From Acidobacteriota bacterium (GTDB lineage: Bacteria > Acidobacteriota > Thermoanaerobaculia > Multivoradales > Multivoraceae), in NCBI GenBank assembly GCA_026707545.1, contig JAPOWR010000002.1, forward strand, positions 372,001 through 436,000: a stretch of DNA of 64,000 bases. Direction: 5' to 3'. This document shows, piece by piece, positions 8,330 through 15,776 of this stretch. The notes under the pieces are model-generated. The model saw nothing but the letters and a program-made list of their open reading frames with translations, did not search any database and had not been told where the DNA came from. How positions within the stretch are numbered: the stretch's first letter is position 1; each line of letters opens with the position of its first letter. The position numbers were made by a program, and so were the translations under genes.

Positions 8330-9045
8330 TGGCCCGAGGCCGCGCTGCCGTTTCGGACCGCGACCAGCTCGGCGGCGATGGCGAGGGCGATCTCCTCGGG
8401 CTTGCGGCCGCCGAGGTCGAGGCCGATCGGCGCGTGGATGCGATCGATCAGTTCGGCCGACAGGCCGGCTTCACGGAGCGCCGTGACTCGTTTGCCGTGA
8501 GTTCGCCTGGAACCGAGAGCGCCGACGTACCGAACACCGGCTTCGAGGACGACCTGGAGCGCCGGGTTGTCGAGCTTCTCGTCGTGGGTCAGGAAGACGC
8601 AGAAGGTATTCCCGTGCAGCGGCAGGCGCGACAGGTAGTCGGCCGGCCACTCGACGACGAGTTCGTCCGCGTGGGGGAAGCGCTCGGCGGTGGCGAAGGC
8701 GGAACGCGCGTCGACGACCACCGTGCGGAACCCGAGCCGGCGCGCGAAGTGGACGAGGTGGATCGCGACGTGGACCGCGCCGACGATGAACAACTGCGGC
8801 AACGGCTCGAAGGTCTCGATGAAGACCTCAGCGCCTGCGATCTCGCGAAGACCCGTTGCGGGAAGGGGGCCGGTGGTGGTGAGGGCGGCGGCTGCCTGGT
8901 CGAGCTCGGGGTCGGTGAGCGTGCCTTCGGACCTCCCATCGTCCGGCCACACGAGCAGGCGAGCACCGAGCTGGGCATCGGCGCGAGTGAACGCGACGAC
9001 CCGCTCGCCCGCGAGCAGGGACTGGCGGAGGGACTCGAAACCCAT
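8326..9045 (-). CDS. XdhC-family molybdoenzyme maturation protein (Rossmann half)
   Basis: XdhC-type chaperones bind molybdenum cofactor, help sulfurate it and insert it into xanthine-dehydrogenase/CO-dehydrogenase-type enzymes. The product (239 residues from the ATG at 9045) holds the C-terminal XdhC Rossmann domain: LFIVGAVHVAIHLVHFARRLGFRTVVVDAR, FCVFLTHDEKLDNPALQ, YVGALGSRRTHGKR and the terminal IGLDLGGRKPEEIALAIAAELVAVR. The N-terminal CoxI-like half is a separate gene just upstream (9066-9380). Together they match the two halves of a full-length XdhC. It overlaps the MocA-like gene by ATGA. Confidence 0.88.
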   Translation of the reverse strand: MGFESLRQSLLAGERVVAFTRADAQLGARLLVWPDDGRSEGTLTDPELDQAAAALTTTGPLPATGLREIAGAEVFIETFEPLPQLFIVGAVHVAIHLVHFARRLGFRTVVVDARSAFATAERFPHADELVVEWPADYLSRLPLHGNTFCVFLTHDEKLDNPALQVVLEAGVRYVGALGSRRTHGKRVTALREAGLSAELIDRIHAPIGLDLGGRKPEEIALAIAAELVAVRNGSAASGQ

Positions 9046-9065
9046 TTGGGGGCGAGCCTCGGGCC

Positions 9066-9380
9066 TCAGCCGCCGATGCGTTCGACCAGCACCTCGACCT
9101 CGCCGCCGCAGGTGAGCCCCACGGCCCACGCCTGCTCGTCGGAGATGCCGTAGCGGAGCCGCTTCGGCCGGCCGTCCGCGAGGACCGACTGCGCCTCCTC
9201 GAAGACGGCGCCTTCGATGCAGCCGCCGCTCACCGAACCGGCGATCCCGCCGGCTTCGGAGACGGCCATCTTCGAACCGAGCGGCCGCGGCGAGGAGCCG
9301 ACGGTGCGGATCACGGTGGCGACGGCAACCTTCAGCCCGGCGCCGTGCCAGCGGTCGATGTCGGGAAGCACGTCCAGCAC
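9066..9380 (-). CDS. XdhC/CoxI N-terminal-domain protein
   Basis: 104-residue stand-alone version of the XdhC_CoxI domain: AVATVIRTVGSSPRPLGSKMAVSEAGGIAGSVSGGCIEGAV, then a C-terminal GLTCGGEVEVLVE. Both the GSSPR..G and SGGC.E signatures and the GLxCGG motif are present. The start is put at a GTG at 9380 (VLDVLPDIDRW); no good ribosome-binding site is visible there, and an in-frame start further upstream cannot be excluded. It lies 20 bp ahead of the gene for the complementary Rossmann half, so the pair is a split XdhC rather than an obvious frameshift. Divergent from the lipoprotein gene at 9446. Confidence 0.85.
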   Translation of the reverse strand: MLDVLPDIDRWHGAGLKVAVATVIRTVGSSPRPLGSKMAVSEAGGIAGSVSGGCIEGAVFEEAQSVLADGRPKRLRYGISDEQAWAVGLTCGGEVEVLVERIGG

Positions 9381-9445
9381 GGGAGGGATTCTACCGGCGC
9401 CCGGCCGACCGTGGGAGCTATAGTGACCGCGGGAGGTAGTTGACC

Positions 9446-10210
9446 ATGACGATGCGGCGGTCCTGGACCTGTGTTGTCGGAGCGGCTGGGAGCCTGCTGG
9501 CGGTGCTTCTGGCCGGTTGTGCCGCACCCGAGGCGGAACCGGTCGAAGCGGAGGCCGCGCCGGTCACCGCCCGGAATCAGCCGGGCACCGGGATGGGGCT
9601 CTACGAGCCGGAGCAGCACGAACTGTACGACGGCCGGTTCGTGATCACCGGCACGAACGTCCACCAGGTGGGAAGTCTGGACGACGAATCGCCCTGGGAC
9701 CACATGGGCGACGATGCCAGCAACGTCGCCCCGGTGGGCGGCGAGATCACGATCGATGTCGACGAGATCGCGAATACCGGTACGTTCCGCGCCGAGCTGC
9801 AGCTTCCGGAGGGGGATTACGTCGTGGAACTCGACCGGTTCCACGAGTTCTCGGAGTGCCAGGACGGCGGCATCGCGGCCTACCTGTTCGAGCACGGCGA
9901 CGCGGGTTGCGGCGACTCGAACTGGCCCAAGAGCCTGCTCTATGTCGCGGGTTGGGGCTACGGCCGGGCGACGCTCGACGGCGAGGAGCTGTACAGCGAC
10001 TACCAGATCCACTTCATGGTCACCCAGGGGATGCGCGACCGCGAGACGCTGCAGGTTCAGCTCGAGCCGACCGAGGGACCTGCCGGGGCTGTGAACCCTG
10101 CCGCCCAGCAGTTGGACTTCTACATCCGCAGCCCCGAGAACAACGACGCGAACCACCCCAACCGCGAAGTCTTCGACCACTTCTTCGCGATGGCAGTGAC
10201 CTGGCATTAG
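9446..10210 (+). CDS. Lipoprotein of unknown function
   Basis: 254-residue exported protein with a lipobox (LLAGC near residue 26) and an acidic, Ala/Glu-rich linker. A beta-rich domain follows, with GRFVITGTNVHQVGS, a calcium-site-like VDVDEI-type run, EGDYVVELDRFHEFSECQDGG and a C-terminal DFYIRSPENNDANHPNREVFDHFF. I do not recognise the family. The two central cysteines (ECQDGG and GCGDSNW) could form a disulfide. GGGAGG lies 9 bp before the ATG at 9446, which settles the start against a TTG at 9440. The next gene follows after 50 bp on the same strand. Confidence 0.7.
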   Translation: MTMRRSWTCVVGAAGSLLAVLLAGCAAPEAEPVEAEAAPVTARNQPGTGMGLYEPEQHELYDGRFVITGTNVHQVGSLDDESPWDHMGDDASNVAPVGGEITIDVDEIANTGTFRAELQLPEGDYVVELDRFHEFSECQDGGIAAYLFEHGDAGCGDSNWPKSLLYVAGWGYGRATLDGEELYSDYQIHFMVTQGMRDRETLQVQLEPTEGPAGAVNPAAQQLDFYIRSPENNDANHPNREVFDHFFAMAVTWH

Positions 10211-10260
10211 GGCCTCCGGACTGCTCGCGGCCTCCTGAGGCCGCTTCGGTTGGATACTGC

Positions 10261-11508
10261 GTGAACCGTCTCGCTCTGCCCATCGCGCTCGTTGCGATCG
10301 TCCTCGCCGCCGGCGCGGCAGCGGAAGTCCGGCGCCTCGATTCCCCGGCTGCCGAGGGGAGCCGCAGCTACTCCCTGGCCGCCGGCGGCGACGGTGCTGT
10401 CTTCCTGAGCTGGGTCGAACGCGGGGAGGACGGCGGCCACGTTCTGCGGTTCGCTGAACTGCGCGGCGACGAGTGGGGTGCCGCCGCGACGGTTGCGTCG
10501 GGGGAAGACTGGTTCGTCAACTGGATCGATCATTCGGCGGTGGCGCCGCTCGGCGGCGACCGGCTGGCAGCGCACTGGCTGGTTCACGACGAGGACCGGC
10601 AGGGCGACTACGGCTACGGCATCCGGCTGGTGTTCTCGGACGACCGGGGCGCCTCATGGCGGCCGGCGTTCGAAGCTCGGGGAGAGGGCAAAGACGGCTA
10701 CGCGGGCTTCGTCGCATACGCCGCGGTCGCCGGCGGCTTCGACGTGGCCTACTTGTCGTCGGTCCCCGACGAAGCGGAGGTCGAAGGGGTCGGCGAGGTG
10801 TCGCCGGACAGGAATGGAGCGGTGGAACACGGCGAGGTGGAGCCGCGGATGACCCTCCGCTCGGCCCGGTTCGATGCCGCCGGCGACCTGCTTGGCGACC
10901 GGGTGGTGGATGCCGACGTGTGCAGTTGCTGCACGACCGCGATGGCGGCGGATGCGGCGGGAGTCTTCGTGGCCTTCCGCGACCGCCGCTCCGGCGAGTA
11001 CCGGGACATCTCGTACGCCCTTCTCGAAGGAGAGCGATGGACGGATCCAGAGCTCGTCCACCGCGACGGCTGGCTCATCCGGGGCTGCCCGACGAACGGA
11101 CCCGCGGTCGCGTCCGGCGGGCTCGGGCCAGCGGTGGCCTGGTTCACCGCCGCCGGCGGCGAGTCGAGAGTACTGGCGGCTTTCTGGGACCGGACGAAAC
11201 AGCGCTTCGGAGCCCCGATCCGCGTCGACGGCGGTTCACCGCGGGGTTGGGCCGGTGTCGCGATGCTCGAGGACGGCAGCGCGGCGGTCAGTTGGGTGGA
11301 GCGCCGGCAGGGTGGCTCCAGTGATCTGCGAGTTCGCCGGGTTGGCCGCGACGGCAGCACGGGGCGGGCGCTCACCGTCGCCCCGGCGCCGCCGGGTCGC
11401 AGCGCCATCGGCGTTCCCAAGCTCGTGCGCAGCGGCGACCGGCTGGTCTTCGCTTGGCGCGACGGGAGTGTTCGTGCCGCGGCCCTGCGGCTGGCCGACT
11501 TCGAGTAG
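10261..11508 (+). CDS. Exported sialidase-like beta-propeller protein
   Basis: 415-residue exported protein starting at a GTG with a clear signal peptide (LALPIALVAIVLAAGAAAE). The rest is repeated beta-blade sequence: FLSWVERGED, an Asp-box SDDRGASW, CSCCTTAMAADAAGVFVAFRDRRSGEYRDI, GPAVAWFTA and AAVSWVERRQGG. This resembles exo-alpha-sialidase-like/BNR propellers. The CxCC segment followed by TA and a blade is seen in other sialidase-like exported proteins. Real sialidase activity is not supported, because the catalytic Arg triad, Tyr and Asp cannot be placed. Role unknown; it probably shares a transcript with the lipoprotein gene upstream. Confidence 0.72.
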   Translation: MNRLALPIALVAIVLAAGAAAEVRRLDSPAAEGSRSYSLAAGGDGAVFLSWVERGEDGGHVLRFAELRGDEWGAAATVASGEDWFVNWIDHSAVAPLGGDRLAAHWLVHDEDRQGDYGYGIRLVFSDDRGASWRPAFEARGEGKDGYAGFVAYAAVAGGFDVAYLSSVPDEAEVEGVGEVSPDRNGAVEHGEVEPRMTLRSARFDAAGDLLGDRVVDADVCSCCTTAMAADAAGVFVAFRDRRSGEYRDISYALLEGERWTDPELVHRDGWLIRGCPTNGPAVASGGLGPAVAWFTAAGGESRVLAAFWDRTKQRFGAPIRVDGGSPRGWAGVAMLEDGSAAVSWVERRQGGSSDLRVRRVGRDGSTGRALTVAPAPPGRSAIGVPKLVRSGDRLVFAWRDGSVRAAALRLADFE

Positions 11509-11526
11509 GTCCCGACCCGCTCCCCG

Positions 11527-11967
11527 CTACAGCCCCAGCTCCTTCATCAGCTCCGCCTCCGTGACCCGCGGCCGGTCGTCGGCGAAGTCATAGCGGTCGG
11601 GCTTGGCGTCGCTGTAGATGTGACGGTCGAGCGCGAACTCGCCGCCGTCGTCGAGCGCGTCGACGCTGACGATCAGCATGCCTTCGGGCTGCTCAGCCAG
11701 CCGCCAGAACAGGCTCGATCCACACCTGGAGCAGAACCCGCGCTGAGCCCAGGGCGTTCCCTGGTACCAGGTCAGGCCCTCGTTGTTCAGCCACTCGGTG
11801 TCGGGCTCGGGGCAGTGGACGGACATCAGCGGGCCGCCGGACCAGCGGCGGCACAGGCCGCAATGGCAGACGCTGTAGGTGCGCTCGGGGACGTCGACTT
11901 CGAATTCGACGGCGCCGCACAGGCACTGGCCGCGGATTCGGTCGGCGGTTGCTTCGGATTCACTCAT
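11527..11967 (-). CDS. GFA-family zinc protein (CENP-V/GFA domain)
   Basis: 146-residue protein of the GFA family, named after the proposed glutathione-formaldehyde activating enzyme; most members have no proven reaction. Zinc-binding motifs are clear: GQCLCGAVEFEV, VCHCGLCRRWSGG and GFCSRCGSSLFW, giving the CxC, CxxC and CxxC pattern. No formaldehyde-pathway genes are adjacent. However, the sarcosine-oxidase-type operon upstream on the same strand would release a formaldehyde-level C1 unit, a possible but unproven link. It overlaps the preceding gene by 8 bp. Confidence 0.88.
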   Translation of the reverse strand: MSESEATADRIRGQCLCGAVEFEVDVPERTYSVCHCGLCRRWSGGPLMSVHCPEPDTEWLNNEGLTWYQGTPWAQRGFCSRCGSSLFWRLAEQPEGMLIVSVDALDDGGEFALDRHIYSDAKPDRYDFADDRPRVTEAELMKELGL

Positions 11968-12622
11968 CGACTTCTCCGGTCATGGGCGGGGCGATTCGGA
12001 ACGGGACGGATGCCATCTGCCGGTCCCAGAGGATCGCCAGGCGGCCGCCTTCCGGGGTCACGTCGAGGAACTGCCAGGACAACTGCTCGAAGGACATGGG
12101 CAGCGGCTGGAGCGTCATGTCGGTGCGCAGCATGTCCTTGTCCGGGGTGTAGCCGTAGGCGCCGAACAGCGCTTCCCGGTCGTGGTAGTCGTATCGCTCC
12201 TGCGCCGGCCACTTCGAGATGATCAGGATCCACCGCTCCGGGCCGAGCTGGATGAACATCGTGTACTCGCCCGGCTCGAGGCGGGTCCCGTCGATGACCA
12301 GCGGCAGCTCCGTGATCAGCCGGGTCGTGAGGTTCGCGCCCGCGCGCCACACCGGCGCGCCGTCGTTCAGGAAGGCGATGAAGTCGGGCGGCCCGAAGAT
12401 GTCCCGACCGCGGCGCAGCGGGCGCCCGTACCTGACTTCGATCCAGCCGCCGTTGACGTAGCCGGAGCGGGGATCGAAGGTGCCGCCGATCTGGGTCGCG
12501 GCAGCGCCCGCCGGGCTGGCCGGCCGGTCCTGGGCGGTGGCGAACCCGCCGCCCACAAGCAGTTCGGCGCCCGCGACCAGAAGGACAACGGACGCCGCGA
12601 TTCCGAACCGGTTCGAAGCCAC
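11960..12622 (-). CDS. Exported DUF2911-family protein
   Basis: 220-residue exported protein with a signal peptide (VVLLVAGAELLVGGGFATAQ) and a DUF2911 domain. Landmarks are IEVRYGRPLRRGRDIFG, PVWRAGANLTTRLIT, LEPGEYTMFI and a C-terminal FRIAPP. DUF2911 proteins are common secreted proteins of Bacteroidota and Acidobacteriota with no established activity. Its stop overlaps the GFA gene start by 8 bp, and it lies 10 bp after the DUF6265 gene, so 14249-11527 looks like one transcript of exported proteins. Confidence 0.82.
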   Translation of the reverse strand: MASNRFGIAASVVLLVAGAELLVGGGFATAQDRPASPAGAAATQIGGTFDPRSGYVNGGWIEVRYGRPLRRGRDIFGPPDFIAFLNDGAPVWRAGANLTTRLITELPLVIDGTRLEPGEYTMFIQLGPERWILIISKWPAQERYDYHDREALFGAYGYTPDKDMLRTDMTLQPLPMSFEQLSWQFLDVTPEGGRLAILWDRQMASVPFRIAPPMTGEVDE

Positions 12623-12632
12623 CGGGCCGGGG

Positions 12633-13112
12633 CTACTTGACGGCGTCGAGCGGGATCTCGAACGTCTGGCCGGTGGGCGTCTCGACCGAGATGACGAACT
12701 TGTCGTCGGCGGGGCGGCTGTAGCTGAGCTTGGCCAGAACTGCTGCTCCTTCGCCCGTGTTCTCGAAGCTGATCATCCGGTCCTTCGACTCGACGACCTT
12801 CATTACCAGGAAGCCGTCGTAGCGCGGCTTCATGCCGGGGTCCCACTGCTTGAGGCGCAGCACCAGGGAGTCGTTCTCTTCCTCGATCGAGATCAGCTCG
12901 ATCATGTTCGTCGTGCCGTCGGGCGAGAAGCCGCGGACCCGGGCCACCATCGAGCCGTTCTTGGGTATGGCCCAGTTCTCTTCCAGCGCCGGGCCGCTCC
13001 ATGTCCCGGTCATCCAGGCCAGGTCTTCGACCCTGGGCCCGTGGTTATCGGCTGCGGCGGCAGTCACGGCCAGAAGACCGACGATCAGCAGAACGAACAG
13101 GGTGCGGCGCAT
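12633..13112 (-). CDS. Exported DUF6265-type protein
   Basis: 159-residue exported protein. A signal peptide (LFVLLIVGLLAVTAAAAD) is followed by a lipocalin-like beta-barrel-size domain with LAWMTGTWSG, EENWAIPKNGSMVARVRG, MIELISIEEENDSLVLRLKQWDPG and ISFENTGEGAA. The WMTGxWxG start followed by an E.W..P..G..M.. block is the DUF6265 pattern. Function unknown; the fold suggests binding of a small hydrophobic ligand, but that is inference. Translation starts behind GGAGG about 7 bp before the ATG. Confidence 0.8.
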   Translation of the reverse strand: MRRTLFVLLIVGLLAVTAAAADNHGPRVEDLAWMTGTWSGPALEENWAIPKNGSMVARVRGFSPDGTTNMIELISIEEENDSLVLRLKQWDPGMKPRYDGFLVMKVVESKDRMISFENTGEGAAVLAKLSYSRPADDKFVISVETPTGQTFEIPLDAVK

Positions 13113-13160
13113 GGGTTGTCCTCCAGGGAGTTGAGCGGCCGACCATACCAGCCGGCGGCG

Positions 13161-14249
13161 CTACTCGGAGCCTCCGCCGCCGGTGGAGGCGGCGTCGCCT
13201 TCGAGGGCTTCCTCCTCGAGCAGCCGGGCGCCGCGGAGGATGCCGCCAAGGGCGTAGTTGCCTTCGTGACAGGCGTACTCGAAGACCTTGTTCGCGCTGG
13301 CGGGCCACGGGTACTCGCCGCTCCAGGGCTCGGTCCAGGTGTTCGGGTCGTCGACGGTGAAGCCGTAGAGCAGAGTGTCCTCGTCGATGCGGCTGAAGCG
13401 CTCGGTGATCACCATCTCCTTCGAGCCCTGGGTGAAGCTGTAGTCGTCGCCGAAGTTCTTCGTCGTCACGACCAGGGTGTCGTCTTCCCAGCGGCCCACC
13501 GACTCGCCGAGCCAGCTCTCGACGTTGTCGTCGTGCGCTGAGTCGATGGGGATGATCCGCGCGTCATGGTTCATCTCGACCAGGATCATCAGGTGGGTGT
13601 CGGTCTGCACGATCCGCTTCATGTTGTTGTACATGACGGGCAGCGCCGGCGGTCCGGCGGTGGAGCCGAAGCCCAGCAGGCAGCGCTCGGCGTGCGGGCG
13701 AAGCTCCGGATCGTCGTACGGGCCGAACTCGCGGTCGATCCACCAGGCGGTGCCGGTGTTCTCGTGGCGGAAGAGCGCCGACTCGGCGAACCGCTTCCTG
13801 GCGCCGTCGGTGAGCGCCGGCATCCGGCCGTTCGCGGGCTCGGTGATGATTGACGTGCGGTACTCGCCATCGAGCTGGAAGTTGCCGTCGCCGATGTCGA
13901 CGTAGAAGGCGTTGTAGCCGCCGACCTTGCCCGCGGCGCCCGTGAACTCGGGCGCGTAGATGCCGGTACCTCCCTCCGGCGGCGCCTCGCGATTCGGGTC
14001 GCTCGGCGCGTAGTCCTTCTCGAAGTTCTTCCGCCAGTGGTCGGCGATCGCCTGCGCCTGTTCCGGGGTCAGGGTCAGGTTGTCGCCGTACTGCTCGGGC
14101 CGCTGCAGCGGCGTCAGGGTGGCGATGTCGTAGGTGCCGGAGAGATCGGGCTTGCCGTCGTGTCGCCGTGGAATGTCGTCGGACGCGACGATGGCGCCGG
14201 CGGCCGCGAAGGCGAGCAGGGTCGTGAGAATGAGAGTGCGTCGTGCCAT
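13161..14249 (-). CDS. Exported protein of unknown function (362 aa)
   Basis: Exported protein with a signal peptide (LILTTLLAFAAAGAIVAS), then DIPRRHDGKPDLSGTYDIATLTPLQRP. This opening (PRxxDGKPDLSGxW/Y) is shared by a large family of uncharacterised secreted proteins in Acidobacteriota and marine Gammaproteobacteria. Later landmarks are CLLGFGSTAGPPALPVMYNNMKRIVQT, ILVEMNHDARIIPID, ESWLGESVGRWEDDTLVVTT and YACHEGNYALGGILRGAR near the end. I know no activity for the family. The ATG at 14249 sits 8 bp after GGAGG. First gene of a probable four-gene transcript of exported or small proteins ending at 11527. Confidence 0.75.
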   Translation of the reverse strand: MARRTLILTTLLAFAAAGAIVASDDIPRRHDGKPDLSGTYDIATLTPLQRPEQYGDNLTLTPEQAQAIADHWRKNFEKDYAPSDPNREAPPEGGTGIYAPEFTGAAGKVGGYNAFYVDIGDGNFQLDGEYRTSIITEPANGRMPALTDGARKRFAESALFRHENTGTAWWIDREFGPYDDPELRPHAERCLLGFGSTAGPPALPVMYNNMKRIVQTDTHLMILVEMNHDARIIPIDSAHDDNVESWLGESVGRWEDDTLVVTTKNFGDDYSFTQGSKEMVITERFSRIDEDTLLYGFTVDDPNTWTEPWSGEYPWPASANKVFEYACHEGNYALGGILRGARLLEEEALEGDAASTGGGGSE

Positions 14250-14316
14250 GTGCGGCGTCCTCCGGGTTCTGGTTGCGGACTGTGCTGCGGATTGTAGCTG
14301 GAAACTGGCTGGCCGG

Positions 14317-14565
14317 TCAGGATTCTTCCGCTTCGAGAATCCGGTCGGTCGTCGTGTCGCGCCGGATCTCGATCCAGCGCCGGCAACCGTGGGCATGAAA
14401 CCAGCGCTCGGCGACGACGCCTTCCTCGTTGTCGTGGTGGAAGGCGAAGTCCAGATCGCGCTCGTCCGGGTCGGTCAGGTGGTCCGGTACTCGCCGGATC
14501 TCACCGTGGACGAACTCGTGCACGGCGCGGCCTCCACAGTTGGGGCAGGGGATGCGCAGGCTCAT
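14317..14565 (-). CDS. soxD: Sarcosine oxidase delta subunit
   Basis: 82-residue zinc-binding small subunit of heterotetrameric sarcosine oxidase. The sequence has the SoxD pattern IPCPNCGGRAVHEF near the start, then AFHHDNEEGVVAERWFHAHGCRRWIEIRRDTTTDRI. The conserved Cys-x2-Cys and the AERWxHxxGCRRW block are both present; the CPNC cysteines and HAHGC are the likely zinc ligands. It begins 2 bp after the beta subunit stop, so it is translated from the same transcript. The usual order is B-D-A-G; here D follows B but A precedes B. Confidence 0.92.
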   Translation of the reverse strand: MSLRIPCPNCGGRAVHEFVHGEIRRVPDHLTDPDERDLDFAFHHDNEEGVVAERWFHAHGCRRWIEIRRDTTTDRILEAEES

Positions 14566-14567
14566 GG

Positions 14568-15776
14568 CTAATGCGTCCCCGCCGACCCGCGGTCCGCCAT
14601 CGTGCGGTCGCGGGCGAAGCGATCGAGCCCGAACGGCGCGATCAGCTCGGGTAGGGCGCCGGTCGCGATGAGTTCGGCCATCTGCTCGCCGCCGGCCGGG
14701 ATCGCCTTGAAGCCCCAGGTGCCCCAGCCGGTCGTGATGAAGAAGCCGGGCACGCCGGTTTGCCCCATGATCGGCGAGTAGTCGGGGCTCATGTCGCAGA
14801 CGCCGGTCCACTGCCGAAGCACCCGCAGGTTCGCCATGAAGGGCAGCAGGCTGAGCGAGCGCCGGCACACGTCCTGGACGAAGTCGTGGCTCGAGCGGTA
14901 GGAGAAGCTGGGTTGCGGGTCGATCTCGGCGCCCAGCAGCATCTCGCCGCGGGCGGTTTGCGAGGCGTAGAAGAAGAGCTCGGAAGAGGCGACGATCGGC
15001 CCGAACTGCTGCCGGTAGTGGTTCGTGACGAAGGCCTGCAGGCGGTGGGTGCGGATGGGCAGCCGGAGACCCGCCATGGCCGCGATGCGGCTGACGTGGC
15101 CGCCGACCGCCGAGACGACGGCGCCGGCGGCGACATCGCCGTGCGGGGTCTTGACGCCGGTGACGCGCTCGCCGTCGAGGATCAGACCTTCCACCGGCGT
15201 GTTCTGGTGAACATGGGCGCCGCGCTCCATCGCGCCTTCGGCGAGCGCCCAGACCACGCGGTCGTGGCGGGCGGTGGCCCCCTGTGGGTGGTAGGAGGCG
15301 CCCAGCACCGGCCAGCGGCCTCCGCCCTCGATGTCGAGCTGCGGGCAGAGCTCCTGGACCTGCCGTGGCCCGACGAACTCGGTTTCGGCGCCGAACTCGG
15401 TGTTCAGCTTCGCCCGCATCCGCTCGGCCCGCACGGCGGCTTCCGAGTGGGCCATCCACAGAAGCCCCTTGGCCTGATGCATGAGCCAGCGGTCCGTTTC
15501 CTCTTCCAGGCCCCGATAGAGGTCGACGCTCCGCTGGTAGAAACGGACGGCGGCCGGGATGCCGTAGTTGGCGCGGATGATCGTCGTGTTCCGTCCCGAG
15601 TTGCCGGCGCCGATGTAGCCGCGCTCGAAGACGGCGACGTTCGTGATCCCGTGGCGGGTCGTCAGGTAGTAGGCGGTGGCCAGCCCGTGTCCACCGGCGC
15701 CGACGATCACGACGTCGTAGCTCTTCTTCGGCGGCCGCCAGGTCAGCTTCATCTGGCGCTCGACGAACTCGTTCAT
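14568..15776 (-). CDS. soxB: Sarcosine oxidase beta subunit
   Basis: FAD-dependent subunit carrying amine oxidation in heterotetrameric sarcosine oxidase (sarcosine plus THF plus O2 to glycine, 5,10-methylene-THF and H2O2). The 402-residue protein has the Rossmann loop YDVVIVGAGGHGLATAYYL, GNSGRNTTIIRANY, the SYHPQGATARHDRVVWAL region (the conserved HD here contains the His that covalently carries FMN in characterised enzymes) and the C-terminal FFITTGWGTWGFKAIPAGGEQMAELI. The ATG at 15776 overlaps the alpha-gamma stop by 4 bp. Substrate could be sarcosine, dimethylglycine or another N-methyl amine; sequence alone does not decide. Confidence 0.92.
   Translation of the reverse strand: MNEFVERQMKLTWRPPKKSYDVVIVGAGGHGLATAYYLTTRHGITNVAVFERGYIGAGNSGRNTTIIRANYGIPAAVRFYQRSVDLYRGLEEETDRWLMHQAKGLLWMAHSEAAVRAERMRAKLNTEFGAETEFVGPRQVQELCPQLDIEGGGRWPVLGASYHPQGATARHDRVVWALAEGAMERGAHVHQNTPVEGLILDGERVTGVKTPHGDVAAGAVVSAVGGHVSRIAAMAGLRLPIRTHRLQAFVTNHYRQQFGPIVASSELFFYASQTARGEMLLGAEIDPQPSFSYRSSHDFVQDVCRRSLSLLPFMANLRVLRQWTGVCDMSPDYSPIMGQTGVPGFFITTGWGTWGFKAIPAGGEQMAELIATGALPELIAPFGLDRFARDRTMADRGSAGTH

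Noticed and set aside
9066..9129. XdhC split caused by a frameshift
   Set aside because: The N-terminal half ends at a stop with a complete C-terminus, and the second half has its own ATG 20 bp later; stand-alone halves are known in this family. A frameshift cannot be fully excluded.
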